Below, in pieces: positions 18,808-29,568 of a DNA stretch of 64,000 bases. Position 1 is the first letter of the stretch, and each line of letters starts with the position of its first letter. The notes under the pieces were generated by a model. The model was given only the letters and a program-made list of their open reading frames with translations, made no database searches and was not told the origin of the DNA. A program made the translations under genes and the position numbers. Origin of the DNA: Proteus vulgaris. Its GTDB lineage: Bacteria; Pseudomonadota; Gammaproteobacteria; Enterobacterales; Enterobacteriaceae. The DNA lies in the NCBI GenBank assembly GCA_901472505.1, contig LR590468.1:2083501-2147500 (forward strand), written 5' to 3'.

Positions 18808-19324
18808 ATGAAGAAAATAATACTAGCGCTAACTATTGGCTTATTCTATGTACCTATTTCATTTGCTGAAATTCAGATTACAGTTAATGCGATGCTAGTG
18901 GATCCTGCATGTACCGTAACCGATGGTAAAGGGGCAAAAAGAGCTATTTGTTAATTTTCAAAATGTAGATGTTAATGCAATAGTAAAAACACCACCAAAA
19001 ACCTTTGATGTATTAATTAAAGATTGTAACTTAAATAAAATGATGAATTTATATCTTTCCCCTAAAGATAATGGTTACTTTTCTTATAATGGTACTGATG
19101 TATTAGCCACAACAACGGCGCAATTAGGGATTGAATTTTCTGATATTACCAGTGGCAAACGTAAAATTAATGTTCAGCGTTATGAACGTATTACGCCAAT
19201 TCTTAGTAGTAGTAATTCAGGAAAAATATCACTAAGTACTCAATTGGTATCAAATCGTTCTGGCACACAGCTTAAAATGGGACCTTTTACAGCTAATGTT
19301 TCGTTATTAGTTGATTATAATTAG
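18808..19324 (+). pseudogene. Minor fimbrial subunit, operon 1, frameshifted
   Basis: An AGGAGG ribosome binding site precedes the ATG at 18808. The first frame gives a signal peptide (LTIGLFYVPISFA) and VNAMLVDPACTVTDGKG, then stops. The second frame continues QKELFVNFQNVDV, IKDCNLNK with the second Cys, and ends ANVSLLVDYN. The break is one extra G in GGGG at 18931-18934; GGG restores one 171-residue pilin. As in the usher just upstream, sequence error is a serious alternative to decay. Confidence 0.85.
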
Positions 19325-19332
19325 AGGCTAGT

Positions 19333-20499
19333 ATGAAAAATTGTTTATCATTAATAAATAAAAAGATATTAATTTATTTAGGGGCTACGATTAGCATCAG
19401 TTTATTCTCTCCGTTAAATTATGCAGCTAATTATCCATCTGTTTATATTGATACAATTCAGAATCCCTCAGATGGATATACAATTAACCTTTCGGCTAGT
19501 AATGTTCAAATTTCTAAAACACCCACAATTGCATCAAATGGTGACTTTTTTTATCAAGTAGGGCCAACATTCAAAGTAAATAAAGGTGTCAAAGGGCAAG
19601 TACAGTCCAGCGGGATGGTTAACTGTATGGGGAGTTATGTAAAACAATTTCCAGAGGGAACTAGAATAAGAGGAGATAATCATCTTCATCGTATATTTGT
19701 TTATTCTCCTCAAATGCCTTATACACTAAATGGATTACCTGTTTTCCAGCTTAGTTATAATACGTTTGTTACAATTGTTCCACCTGATGATATTTTAAAT
19801 AAATGGAACACAATAAGAAAAAATGCACGGTTTTGTAATCCAACATCAGCCATGCTTAGAGACTATTTTACAAAAGGGAAAAATAAAAATTACTCTATTG
19901 ATAAGTTTTATTATCAATTTCCTTTCGAAATTTCAGTTTTTATAAGAAAAAGAAATATCGATGGGATAACTATTATTCCAAGTTCAGATTTTGCAGGATA
20001 TGCGAGGGCATGGACGAATATAGCCGATACATCATTGGCATTTAGTTCATTACCTCAATCCATGCCAATTAGCAGTACAACAGCACCAATGAGGTTGATT
20101 GGGGCTACCTTGATATCACCTGCAGAATGTCGAACTGATGTGGGTTATAACTTGGTTATTAATCACGGTGTATTAAATGCTGAAAAGTATGAAAGCCGAG
20201 TTGTTAGACCGATTAATTTCTCTTGTGATCACGTTGTTCCAACCCCTGTTGAATTTGAGCTACTTTATACAAAAGATGGCGATCCACAACAGCGATTACC
20301 TTTGAAAGTGGATGGCACAAATAAAACTATTTATAGCAAAATTCAAATGATTGATGCGGAGACAGGTAATCGAGGGCAGAGATTCACTTCTCGGGTGGGG
20401 CAATATAAACAGATCCAAATAGAAAGTATATTAAAAGGAACAAATGCCAGTGGAGGTAATTATAGTGGTACTGCTGTGTTAATTGCCGCGTATCCTTAA
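19333..20499 (+). CDS. Putative fimbrial tip adhesin, operon 1
   Basis: A 388-residue exported protein, about twice the length of the pilins, and last in the operon, as usual for two-domain adhesins. A signal peptide ends near NYAA (residue 32). The N-terminal 230 residues are unlike pilins and would be the receptor-binding domain. The last 140 residues look like a pilin domain (LIGATLISPAECRTDVG, PINFSCDH, SGTAVLIAAYP). It lies 8 bases after the preceding subunit gene. The receptor cannot be inferred from sequence. Confidence 0.78.
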   Translation: MKNCLSLINKKILIYLGATISISLFSPLNYAANYPSVYIDTIQNPSDGYTINLSASNVQISKTPTIASNGDFFYQVGPTFKVNKGVKGQVQSSGMVNCMGSYVKQFPEGTRIRGDNHLHRIFVYSPQMPYTLNGLPVFQLSYNTFVTIVPPDDILNKWNTIRKNARFCNPTSAMLRDYFTKGKNKNYSIDKFYYQFPFEISVFIRKRNIDGITIIPSSDFAGYARAWTNIADTSLAFSSLPQSMPISSTTAPMRLIGATLISPAECRTDVGYNLVINHGVLNAEKYESRVVRPINFSCDHVVPTPVEFELLYTKDGDPQQRLPLKVDGTNKTIYSKIQMIDAETGNRGQRFTSRVGQYKQIQIESILKGTNASGGNYSGTAVLIAAYP

Positions 20500-20528
20500 T
20501 AATTTTTATTAATCTAAATAAGAAAAAT

Positions 20529-20560
20529 AAAAGCGTTATTTATTTTTTAATAACGCTTTT
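20529..20560. terminator. Terminator between convergent fimbrial clusters
   Basis: A 12-bp inverted repeat (AAAAGCGTTATT and AATAACGCTTTT, 8-base loop) followed by TTATT. With A and T runs on both sides it can serve both clusters. Confidence 0.88.
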
Positions 20561-20613
20561 TTATTGAATATTACGACGTATTTATGACTAATAGTAACTA
20601 ATTGTTATCTCTA

Positions 20614-21672
20614 TTAATTAAATTCAAGTACAAAGTTGGCTGACGCATTTACTTTACCTGGTTTTACATCATCGCCATAACGAAAATACTCTGCTTTCAA
20701 TGGTACGCTAGTGGAGCCATTGGCTAAATCTGCCAGTTTAACAAATTGATTATTCACTAAACGTGTATCATTACTTAATGGTGATGAGACAACAAAACCA
20801 ATGCCTTCAGCATTATCACGACCACCTTCATTATCTGCTTTAATTACGGATCCTTGTCCTTCATAACTTGCAATATTATTTGCCATAAGTTTTATTTTGG
20901 CAGAAACGTTACCAGTGCAATTGATTTTTAGATGATCTTCAGCATAAGCCTGTTCAGTGGGAAAACCTATTTTAGGAAATGCAGAAGTTGATATTCTAGG
21001 AAGGTTCATAACAAGATTGGTATTTTCTGCACTGCATGAGGTTGGAGCGCTATTTATTTTAACAGATAAACGATAACTAAAGCCAACAGCTGTCGTCCCT
21101 CCACCAGAATTAAAACGGTTAACTAATATTGAACCGAGGTATTGGGTTCTAAAGTCAGCCTCTTTGGGATTCTCTTTAGTTGAGTAGACAATCACCGTTG
21201 CATCGATAGGATAAAGATGATCGTCATCGACAGGGATCTCTTGTCCTGGCTGGCTTCTAAATGGTAATCCCGTTTTATTGTCATATAAAACATAAACATA
21301 ATCATCCCTTTTTACTGCAGGGCCATTAGGGACGATGTAATAAGCAGGTTTACCATCGATATCCATATAATAGGTCGCTTTAATACCACTACCTTCACTA
21401 TAAGTGACATAAGCATAAACTTCGGAATTTGGAGAGCAGTCTGCAACGGGTATATTTCCACCATCACGAACAAAAGTAAATCGACCTATTTCTTGATTAA
21501 CCTTAATGACACCACTGAGGTTAATAACATTTCCTCGAGAATCCATTGTGCCATGTTTAATTCCCCCGTTATTTACACAGCCATCAGCATGGCTATAAAA
21601 AGAAACAGAAGATAAGCCAAGTATAAAAGTAAGAAATAATAAATTATTGGTTCTCTTTTTTGCATTAGTCAT
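20614..21672 (-). CDS. Putative fimbrial tip adhesin, cluster 2
   Basis: A 352-residue exported protein. The signal peptide runs to YSHADG near residue 30. The N-terminal ~200 residues form the non-pilin domain (CVNNGGIKHGTM, ADCSPNSEVYAYV), and the C-terminal ~150 are pilin-like (LSVKINSAPTSCSAEN, HLKINCTGN, ASANFVLEFN). This resembles adhesins of the MrfJ/MrpH or FimH layout in general shape only. It starts 9 bases after the usher stop and is the last gene of the cluster. Confidence 0.78.
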   Translation of the reverse strand: MTNAKKRTNNLLFLTFILGLSSVSFYSHADGCVNNGGIKHGTMDSRGNVINLSGVIKVNQEIGRFTFVRDGGNIPVADCSPNSEVYAYVTYSEGSGIKATYYMDIDGKPAYYIVPNGPAVKRDDYVYVLYDNKTGLPFRSQPGQEIPVDDDHLYPIDATVIVYSTKENPKEADFRTQYLGSILVNRFNSGGGTTAVGFSYRLSVKINSAPTSCSAENTNLVMNLPRISTSAFPKIGFPTEQAYAEDHLKINCTGNVSAKIKLMANNIASYEGQGSVIKADNEGGRDNAEGIGFVVSSPLSNDTRLVNNQFVKLADLANGSTSVPLKAEYFRYGDDVKPGKVNASANFVLEFN

Positions 21673-21681
21673 TTTATTTCC

Positions 21682-24184
21682 TTATTTACACTCAGCAGTT
21701 AAAATATATAACCCATTGTTTGAAATCTCATTATTTGTATTATACATGGCATGGCAATGATATATTTTGCCTTCAGATTTCCACGAAACTTGAATATCGC
21801 CTTGTGGTTTATCTGCGACAAAATAGAGTTGATTAAAGTTAGACACCCATTGTTTTTCAGTTTGTCCAATATCAGCTTGCGCTCCCATAGGAATAACGCT
21901 GTTATTGGGGGTTTCTAATGTGAGTAAGAACTTAAATCCCTTTTTAGCATCAAAATCAGCAAGAATTAATGCGCCTTTTGTTGGGATCATATTACTAATA
22001 ATATTGTTGCTAATTTCAGTATCAGCAGGGATAGATTTCGTATCAATGCTAATATTATTTTTCTGATAAGGTGACATTCCTGAAATAATCGCTAAACCAC
22101 GACTATTTGTTTTCACAGACTGGCCATTAATGACTTCAATATTAGCAGTATCTTTAGTGAGAATTAAAGCATTGGTCTGTTGTAATGATGGTGTAAGTAC
22201 TGCGCCATATTGTGTTGCAACTAAAGCACCACTAAGACCGTAATTAAGATTTTGTCTATTTTTTGAGTATGAGTACCCCGCATTTACAATCGCTGATGAG
22301 GTTTTATAAGAACCGTTTAATCCGCCACTATAGTTGATATCTTTATTACCATAACCTTGATAAATATCCCAGCTAGCTTGGTTTTTCTCACCATAAGTTC
22401 CACTTAAACGTGCTGTATGTAAGGTTTGATCGTTATTATTAGTTGAGACAGCATAATTTGCCCACACATAGTTTTCATTCCACGTTAATGGAATACTGAT
22501 ATTCATACTTAAATCGTAAGTGTTTTTATCATTGTTATTGTATCTATAGCCATCGTAATAAGTATAATAAATGCTGTAATTAATCTTATTTATCGAGCTA
22601 TTAAATCCAACGTTATAAGAGCTAATATTTTTTCCATCAGCATATTTATAAATGATCGAATTTAAATTTATTGAGGAAGTATTTGAAAATAGAGGTTGGC
22701 TAATTGACATCGTATATTCATTTTTTAATCCCTCATTTGTTTTATATTCTTGATCCTTGTATTCCATCGCATCATTGAAGTTAAGAAAGTTAGCATCAAA
22801 ATGGCGATAACCTACTACAGAGACATTAGTATTAGTTAATTCAATATTTTTTTGAATAATTAACTCTAAAAGCATTACCATTTAAAGAGTTATCATGATT
22901 AACTGTTGATTTTGCATAAAGCCAATCCGCTGTAATAGCGCCATAACTTCCAAAGTTAATCCCACTTCCTAAACCAAAAGATTGATATTTTTCAGCAACA
23001 AGTAAACCACTATAAAGGGTGACATAATCGGTTAAACCGTAATAAGCTTCGGCCTGAGTTAAATAGGTACCATCACCGCTATTATGGCTATCGTATTTCC
23101 CTGTTGAAAAACTATATCTCATTTCACCTTTTCGTTCTAAGCTAGCAATAGAAGAAAAAGGTACAATGAAATTTTTTTCTGAACCATCAGACTCTTTTAC
23201 ATTAATATATAGATTTCCTCCGCTACTCATTGGAGAATAATCAATAATATTAAAAGGTCCTGCTGGTACACTCTTTTTGTAGATAACTTGCCCATTTTGT
23301 GTAATGGTAATGATAGATTCAGAGTTGGCAATACCGACAACACTAGGGGCATAGGTTCTATTTTGGTAAGGTGTCATTAGGCGATCTGTCATTAACTTCA
23401 ATCCGCGATATTTAACAGAGTCAAATAATTGGGATGAACTATAAAGATCACCTATTTGTAATTCACTTTTTAGGGAATAAATATCTCTAGAAAGGACGTT
23501 ACTTAATGTATTCCATTTATTCTTACCATTTTCATTTCTCGTCCATGTTGAATAATTATAAAAACGCCATGCATCAAAGTTAATTTGACTTTGGATATTA
23601 CCATAGTAACTATCGTTGGTTTCACCATTACTGCGATGATTGAATGATGAAAATGAATAGTTAACTAAAGTCGCAGGAATACCGGGGTCCCAGTTATTAA
23701 CTTCGTTTAGTTGACGTCTATTTTCGTTAATATATTTTTGCGGTAAAGTTAGTACATACTGGTTTCTATTTAAATCTAGCGTGCTAACAGTGTGTTCAAT
23801 AAGGCTAATATTAATAAATTTTTCATCTTTTTTAATTAATTCACTAGGAATATCAACACCAGCTTGATACCACTCATCAGCTGTTAGTAAAGGTACTAGG
23901 TTTTTTTTATTTTCTGCGTTATCCATTAACGAAAATTCAACTTCACGATTAAAAATACGATTTTTATTAATAAAAAAATCAATATGGTAATAACCTGGTG
24001 CAATAGAAGATTCTCTAAATACACTAAGGTCTTCATTTGTTACCTGTTGTGAATGACCTTCAATATTCAATAGATTAGGTGGGTAATAATCATCCGCTGA
24101 AGTATTAAATGAGAAAAATAAACCTCCAAACATTAATAAATGGAGTGGAGATTTATTTAAATAATGATCCTTTTCTATTTTCAT
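21682..24184 (-). pseudogene. Fimbrial outer-membrane usher, cluster 2, frameshifted
   Basis: The first frame (24184-22841) holds a signal peptide (LLMFGGLFFSFNTSA), the N-terminal domain and half of the barrel with the plug (VPAGPFNIIDYSPMSSGG). The second (to 21682) gives the rest and the C-terminal domains (VIPMGAQADIG, CHAMYN, LYILTAECK). On the coding strand an A7 run (22847-22853) causes the break; with six A the reading is VNYSKNIELTNTNVSV without interruption, about 834 residues in all. A long A tract is also a classic slippage site, so phase variation is possible besides sequence error. Confidence 0.87.
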
Positions 24185-24203
24185 GTTGAAATAAATCTCT
24201 TAG

Positions 24204-24884
24204 TTATAATTTAAAATCAACTGGAACACCCTTACCAAAGTCATCAATATAAATAAGCTGAATTTTATTTTGATTACTTTGTATTTTATTGACTTTTATA
24301 ATTGTTTCGGACTTTGGAGATAAATAACCTGGATTATCTTCAACTTCACTATGATTAAGAAATATCTTTCCAATATTGATGAAAAAAGGCGTATTGTTAG
24401 TAATCACTATATTGCCATTCTTTAATGACCATTTAAGTGTTTTTACTTCGTTTTCAATATTAATATGACTAAGTGATTGCGGACGATAAATTAATTTTAT
24501 TTTATTTGTCATGGAATAACGTAGAACATTTTCTAAGTTCTCATTGCTGGGGGCCACAAACTTAACATTAATCCAATACATTGATTCGACATCATTAGGA
24601 AGCGTAATATTTTTAGTGACTTGTAATGTATTTTTTTGCTGTGCAACAAGTTTTAATAAAGGAGGGGTAATAACAAAATTTTGGGTCACTTTACCGTTAA
24701 GATCTTCAATCCAAGATTGTAATAAATAATTTGTGTCTTTATCGGTATTAAATGCGACAAAGCCTTCGTTATTGCTTTGTTCATTATAAATGACTCGTGT
24801 CGTTTCTAGGCCAAAACCAGCAAAGCTTGGTGCTATGGTACCTAATAGTAGTCCTAACCCTAAAAATACATTTTTGAAAGACAT
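24204..24884 (-). CDS. Periplasmic fimbrial chaperone, cluster 2
   Basis: A 226-residue PapD-like chaperone. The signal peptide ends near PSFAGFG (residue 22). Domain 1 has LETTRVIYNEQSNNEGF, MYWINVKFVAPS and the G1 donor strand VLRYSMTNKIKLIYRP. Domain 2 ends GVPVDFKL. It is clearly divergent from the operon 1 chaperone, so the clusters are not a recent duplication. It lies 57 bases after the pilin gene and 19 before the usher. Confidence 0.92.
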   Translation of the reverse strand: MSFKNVFLGLGLLLGTIAPSFAGFGLETTRVIYNEQSNNEGFVAFNTDKDTNYLLQSWIEDLNGKVTQNFVITPPLLKLVAQQKNTLQVTKNITLPNDVESMYWINVKFVAPSNENLENVLRYSMTNKIKLIYRPQSLSHINIENEVKTLKWSLKNGNIVITNNTPFFINIGKIFLNHSEVEDNPGYLSPKSETIIKVNKIQSNQNKIQLIYIDDFGKGVPVDFKL

Positions 24885-24941
24885 AACGATAACAACCTTA
24901 ATGTAAGCGCGCAGACTAAAGTATTAACCTGCGCTTAATTA

Positions 24942-25520
24942 TTATTGATAAGTAATGGTATAGTTTAGTGTCGCGTCTGCTTGACCAGGGCTAACGGTGT
25001 CTGCCGTGCTGATATATTTAGCGACAAACTCTGCATTCCAAGTTGTATCAGCACCTTCAACGTCAATGGATTCCGTTTTGCTTCCATTAATAACCAATGC
25101 CTTACTCATATCTTTGGTGTTATAAATACGAATACCTACGTTTTTAGCGGTCTCTGAACTGGTTGGGTTATCTAATGCTAAAATTTGATCGGAGCTACTA
25201 TCGGCTTTGCCATCGAGTTTTAGTGTTACTTTTCCTACTGGTGGGCATTGTTCTAAAGTAATTTCAATTTTGCCATTCCCATTTTCACCACCCACTTCAG
25301 AATCTTTTCCATCAAATGCACTAGTCGGATAACGGCCCATTAATACGTTTGCATTCGGCGAATTAGTGTCGTTAATATCGATAATGCAAGAAGAAGAATA
25401 AATTAAGCCTTTAAAACTTAAAGTTCCTGTTTGTGTTTCAACTGCTAATACACTAGCGCTTGCCATCATTGTTGAAATAAGCAAAGTGATTGGAAAAAGT
25501 TTTTTTGTTGAAATAGTCAT
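24942..25520 (-). CDS. Major fimbrial subunit, cluster 2
   Basis: A 192-residue pilin. The signal peptide ends near VLAVE (residue 27). Mature sequence begins TGTLSFKGLIYSSSCIIDI with the first Cys, then LEQCPPVG with the second, and closes ADATLNYTITYQ, a canonical donor strand. It is the first gene of a four-gene cluster (pilin, chaperone, usher, adhesin), the minimal chaperone-usher set. Its higher-GC, codon-optimised look compared with the usher suits a highly expressed shaft protein. Confidence 0.88.
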   Translation of the reverse strand: MTISTKKLFPITLLISTMMASASVLAVETQTGTLSFKGLIYSSSCIIDINDTNSPNANVLMGRYPTSAFDGKDSEVGGENGNGKIEITLEQCPPVGKVTLKLDGKADSSSDQILALDNPTSSETAKNVGIRIYNTKDMSKALVINGSKTESIDVEGADTTWNAEFVAKYISTADTVSPGQADATLNYTITYQ

Positions 25521-26151
25521 TTTATGACCTCTATAGATTTATATAAATAGTAGTTGTTTTCTCAATGAAAACAGATTAAATGCTATTTAATTTAGAGATT
25601 AACTTACTATTACCAATTATAAATCTAGTAAAAGCATCTGAATATACAAGTGCTTTAAACAGATAAATAAAATAACAAGATATAATCTTTTATAAAATAG
25701 CTTGTTAGTATTAATTAATTATATAAATTTCATATTTAGGGGAATTTATCATTTTTAATTAATGCTGAGTTCTTTATGACATTCAAGTTGGCTTTGAGTG
25801 AAAGGAGTTTAGTGATTTAACTGAAGTATGTCTTATTGACAATGTTACAAAATTTTCTTATGAAAAATAAAAATATCGTTAATATTATAATAAATAAAAA
25901 TAAAAAATTGAATATTTTCAATTTGTTATTTTAAGCTTTGATAAGCATATGACGATAAAGTAGTTTAAGTTTACTTTATTGACATTATATTTAGTTACAA
26001 ATTTTGAGTGATTTAACGTAGTAAAATAAAATAATTAATATATATAAATTTAATTGTCATACATATATAAGCAGAAAATTATAAAAATAGATAGTCTAAA
26101 AATGATGGCTTGATATTGGCAAATTAAAATAAAGATAGGTAATTATAACTA
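25521..26151. other. AT-rich spacer between fimbrial cluster 2 and the sigma-54 regulator
   Basis: About 630 bases with no open frame that looks real. It must contain the minus-strand promoter of fimbrial cluster 2. No invertible-element repeats or recombinase gene were found. The regulator at 26152 reads towards this region, but no clear terminator hairpin follows it. Confidence 0.45.
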
Positions 26152-27957
26152 TTATGCTTTATTTATTCTGCGGTATAGCGTAGCAATACTTATTCCTAAC
26201 ATTTTGGCTGCTTTTTTCTTTCCATCTAGAGTATATCCTGTTTTATCTAATACCTGTATGATTGTTTGGTATTCTAAACGGTGTCTTTTTATTTTTAAAT
26301 TATCTTTTTCTTTATTTAATTGAGATTGTTTATCGTTATTTTTTATATTCTCTACCATGGGTTCCAATAAATATTCATTTTTGTTATTTATCGTTTCTGC
26401 GGTTTCTAATAGATAAGGTGGCAGATGGCTGAGGTTTAAATCAAGGGTATCACCTTGCATAACATACATATATTCAATCACATTGCGTAACTCTCTGATA
26501 TTACCCGACCAATCATAGGAATATAAATAGTTAATGATGGAATTAGGGATCTTCGTTGCAGGTCGCTGATAGGTTAAGGCTAAATCATCCGCAAAAAATT
26601 GTGCAAGTTCAGCAATATCTTCTCGATGATCACGTAATGCAGGAACATGGATTGGAACAACATTAAGGCGATAAAACAGATCTTCACGAAATTGCCCTTT
26701 ATTTACCATATCACGCAGATCTTTGTTTGTGGCGGCAATAATTCGTACATCAATATTGATCGTATTATTAGAGCCAACACGAGTAATGCTTTTTTCTTGA
26801 AGTACTCGTAAAAGCTTAGCTTGTAAATGCAAAGGCATATCCCCAATTTCATCAAGAAATAGGCTACCGCCATGTGCTAATTCAAATTTACCAATGCGTC
26901 CCTTAGGATCAGCACCGCTAAATGCACCACGGACATAACCAAAAAGCTCACTTTCTAGTAGTTGTTCTGGGATAGCGGCACAGTTAATAGTAATAAAAGG
27001 TTGTTTTGTACGTAGGCTTTGTTGATGGATAGTGTAAGCAACTACTTCCTTACCTGATCCACTTTCTCCGGTGATAAGGACACTGGCATGGCTAACGGCT
27101 ACTTTGCTTAACATGTTTTTTAATTGGAACATCTTTTGTGAGTTACCAATTAAAGGTGAGTGGGGATTTTCATCAACGGAAAGGGTATTTACTTGCGTCA
27201 TATAATCACGGGCATCATGAAAGATAACCATGGTAAGCTGATCATTATCAACGGATGAAAAGGTGATTTTTTTGCACAGTACATGATAGCGTTGTTGGTT
27301 TAATATTAGCCATGCTTCTTCATCACCATAAAGGATATCGCCAGTCATATCGATATCAAGGGATTGGCCAATTAATTCGCAATCAAAAAAACGTAAAGCA
27401 GAAAGGTTGGCGTGCCAAATTTTACCTTGGCTATCAATCGCAATAACACCTCTATCCATTACATCAATCAAATTTCGAAAAGTACCGAATCGCTCTTGCT
27501 CTCTAAGCCTTTCAAGGCATTCAAAAATACGGCTTGAAATCATCCCTGAAAATTGTTCGATGAAGGTGATAAAAGCTTGTTTTTGTTTCATCAAAAACAT
27601 TTTTTGTTCTCGGTTAGAACAGATAATTCCAATTACACCAATAACTTGGTTATTCAGAAAAATAGGAGCATTAAGATCAAGCTCTTCAGTACAAGTTAAG
27701 CGGTTTTGGCACAATTGACAGAGGCTATTTTCTTTAGGATCTTCAATTAATATGGTTTTCTGTACCTGTAATACATGGCGATAAATATGCCCATTGTTAG
27801 AGACATCTTGATTGAGCATATAACGGTAGCGGCCCGTACCCGCAATACGAATTAAGTTGTTGTCAATAATTTCAACATCGGTGCCTGTGATGCCAGCAAT
27901 AGCATCGGTATATTTACTCATTTCATCTTGTAGGGTACTAAGTAACGAGTGCATCAC
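26152..27957 (-). CDS. ygeV: YgeV-like sigma-54-dependent transcriptional activator
   Basis: 601 residues in the NtrC-like order. An N-terminal sensor region (1-150) carries C-x2-C-x5-C at Cys 80, 83 and 89. A PAS-like domain lies at about 160-240, and the AAA+ domain has Walker A GESGSGKE (297-304), the sigma-54 contact loop GAFSGA (344-349, a Ser variant of GAFTGA) and Walker B LFLDEI (366-371). A Fis-type helix-turn-helix ends the protein ([19 protein letters not shown]). The N-terminal pattern [15 protein letters not shown] resembles E. coli YgeV, which is encoded beside ygeX-ygeY there as here. It diverges from dpaL and most likely activates it from the -24/-12 promoter at 28222. Confidence 0.88.
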   Translation of the reverse strand: MMHSLLSTLQDEMSKYTDAIAGITGTDVEIIDNNLIRIAGTGRYRYMLNQDVSNNGHIYRHVLQVQKTILIEDPKENSLCQLCQNRLTCTEELDLNAPIFLNNQVIGVIGIICSNREQKMFLMKQKQAFITFIEQFSGMISSRIFECLERLREQERFGTFRNLIDVMDRGVIAIDSQGKIWHANLSALRFFDCELIGQSLDIDMTGDILYGDEEAWLILNQQRYHVLCKKITFSSVDNDQLTMVIFHDARDYMTQVNTLSVDENPHSPLIGNSQKMFQLKNMLSKVAVSHASVLITGESGSGKEVVAYTIHQQSLRTKQPFITINCAAIPEQLLESELFGYVRGAFSGADPKGRIGKFELAHGGSLFLDEIGDMPLHLQAKLLRVLQEKSITRVGSNNTINIDVRIIAATNKDLRDMVNKGQFREDLFYRLNVVPIHVPALRDHREDIAELAQFFADDLALTYQRPATKIPNSIINYLYSYDWSGNIRELRNVIEYMYVMQGDTLDLNLSHLPPYLLETAETINNKNEYLLEPMVENIKNNDKQSQLNKEKDNLKIKRHRLEYQTIIQVLDKTGYTLDGKKKAAKMLGISIATLYRRINKA

Positions 27958-27977
27958 ATTTTCACCTCACCTTAAAA

Positions 27978-27993
27978 TTATCAATATTGATAA
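27978..27993. promoter_or_regulatory. Palindrome, candidate activator or operator site
   Basis: A perfect 16-bp palindrome (TTATCAATATTGATAA) lies just upstream of the regulator start. Related half-sites (ATTGATAA) recur near 28087. The position, 240 bp before the sigma-54 promoter, would suit an enhancer site bound by the divergent regulator. This is inference only. Confidence 0.4.
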
Positions 27994-28221
27994 TAAATTA
28001 TCATTTTCTATTTTTAATTCTTAATTTAATTATTATTTATCAATGTATTAAGCTATTTTTGTATAAAGCTCACATGGTTTCTTATTATTGATAATTTATC
28101 ACTTAAATAAAACCGCCTAGATCACAGCTTTTCTGTATCGTTAATTTCATTTTTTTATCACAAAAAATAAATTATTTTAAAATCAATGGATTATATTTAA
28201 TTGCATGCTTTTGGAAGGAGT

Positions 28222-28237
28222 TGGCATATATATTGCG
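28222..28237 (+). promoter_or_regulatory. Sigma-54 (-24/-12) promoter of dpaL
   Basis: TTGGCATATATATTGC contains GG at 28223-28224 and GC at 28235-28236, with exactly 10 bases between them, matching the TGGCA-N7-TTGC consensus. It lies 85 bp before dpaL and beside a sigma-54 activator gene. A 7-bp hairpin (CGCGATA, loop, TATCGCG; 28271-28289) lies in the resulting leader. Confidence 0.85.
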
Positions 28238-28319
28238 ATATAAGGGATAACCCTATGTATTTCGATTAATCGCGATATGGGTTATCGCGAATTTTAAAGT
28301 GTGATTAAGAGGTAATTCC

Positions 28320-29537
28320 ATGCAGGAGCAATTGCAGTACCTGATTAACCAAAGTTCATTTACGCGAAAACCAACCGCTGAGCTTGCCCCTTTTCGTTAT
28401 GAAGAGTTAGTGAAAGCGTTAGATTTTCACAGAACGATCCCAGGATATGCACCTACACCATTATTTCATTTACCCCAGTTAGCCAAAACCTTAGGGGTTG
28501 GTGAGCTATATCTCAAAGATGAGTCTTTTCGTTTTGGTTTAAAGGCCTTTAAAGCCTTGGGCGGCGCTTATGCAATGGCGCGCCATATTGCTGATTTCCT
28601 CGAGATGGATATAAGTGAATTACCTTATGAGGTAATGATCAGTGATGAGATCAGGAAAAAGTTAAATGGTGTGACTTTTGCGACAACCACTGATGGGAAT
28701 CATGGACGTGGTGTTGCTTGGATGGCAAGACAGTTAAAGCAAAAAGCAGTGGTCTATATGCCAAAAGGATCATCACAAGAGCGTTTGGATGCCATTTTAC
28801 GTGAAGGTGCCATCGCTGAAATCGTTGATATGAACTATGACGATGCGGTGAGAATGACGGCTGAAATGGCTGATAAATATGGTTGGATAGTTGTTCAAGA
28901 TACGGCATGGGATGGCTATGAAGAGATCCCTCTTTGGATCATGCAAGGTTATGGCACTTTAATGCTGGAATCTCTCGCGCAGTTACATGAAGTACCCCCG
29001 ACGCATATTTTTGTGCAAGCCGGTGTAGGCTCTTTTGCCGGTATGGTACAAGGCATGGTAACTGCGGCTTATGGCGAGCAAGCACCGAAAGTGATTGTGG
29101 CTGAAGCGCGTATTGCAGACTGTTTATATCAATCTGCTGTATCAGGAAAAGCGGATGCTATACCTGTTGGGGGTGACTTACAAACCGTTATGGCGGGGCT
29201 TGCTTGTGGTGAAGCGAATAGTATTGGTTGGAATTTATTACGTGATTATTCAGCGGCATTTTTCTCTTGCCCTGATGCTGTCGCGACGAGGGGAATGCGG
29301 ATTTTAGGGAACCCTTTACCTGGTGATCCGCACATCATTTCTGGCGAATCTGGCGCAGTCACAACAGGCTTACTCTCTATTTTAATGCAATCGTCTGTTT
29401 ATCAGAATGCAAAAGAAGCGCTGGGATTAGATGAAAATGCAAGAGTGCTTGTGATAAGCACTGAAGGTGACACCGATCCTGAACGTTATCGCGATATCGT
29501 GTGGGATGGTGAGTTGCCTAGCTTCAAACAATTTTAA
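28320..29537 (+). CDS. dpaL: Diaminopropionate ammonia-lyase (YgeX/DpaL)
   Basis: 405 residues, the full family length. A PLP-dependent fold type II enzyme that converts 2,3-diaminopropionate to pyruvate and two ammonia. The PLP-Lys region RFGLKAFKALGGAYA sits near residue 80, TTDGNHGRGVAW holds the conserved Asp and phosphate-binding residues, and GVGSFAG and SGESGAVTTG are further cofactor motifs. GAGGTAATTCC precedes the ATG. First gene of the sigma-54 operon, followed after 31 bp by ygeY. The two are linked in E. coli as well. Confidence 0.95.
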   Translation: MQEQLQYLINQSSFTRKPTAELAPFRYEELVKALDFHRTIPGYAPTPLFHLPQLAKTLGVGELYLKDESFRFGLKAFKALGGAYAMARHIADFLEMDISELPYEVMISDEIRKKLNGVTFATTTDGNHGRGVAWMARQLKQKAVVYMPKGSSQERLDAILREGAIAEIVDMNYDDAVRMTAEMADKYGWIVVQDTAWDGYEEIPLWIMQGYGTLMLESLAQLHEVPPTHIFVQAGVGSFAGMVQGMVTAAYGEQAPKVIVAEARIADCLYQSAVSGKADAIPVGGDLQTVMAGLACGEANSIGWNLLRDYSAAFFSCPDAVATRGMRILGNPLPGDPHIISGESGAVTTGLLSILMQSSVYQNAKEALGLDENARVLVISTEGDTDPERYRDIVWDGELPSFKQF

Positions 29538-29568
29538 AAAACAAATAAGTCTTTTGGAGTGAAAAAGT

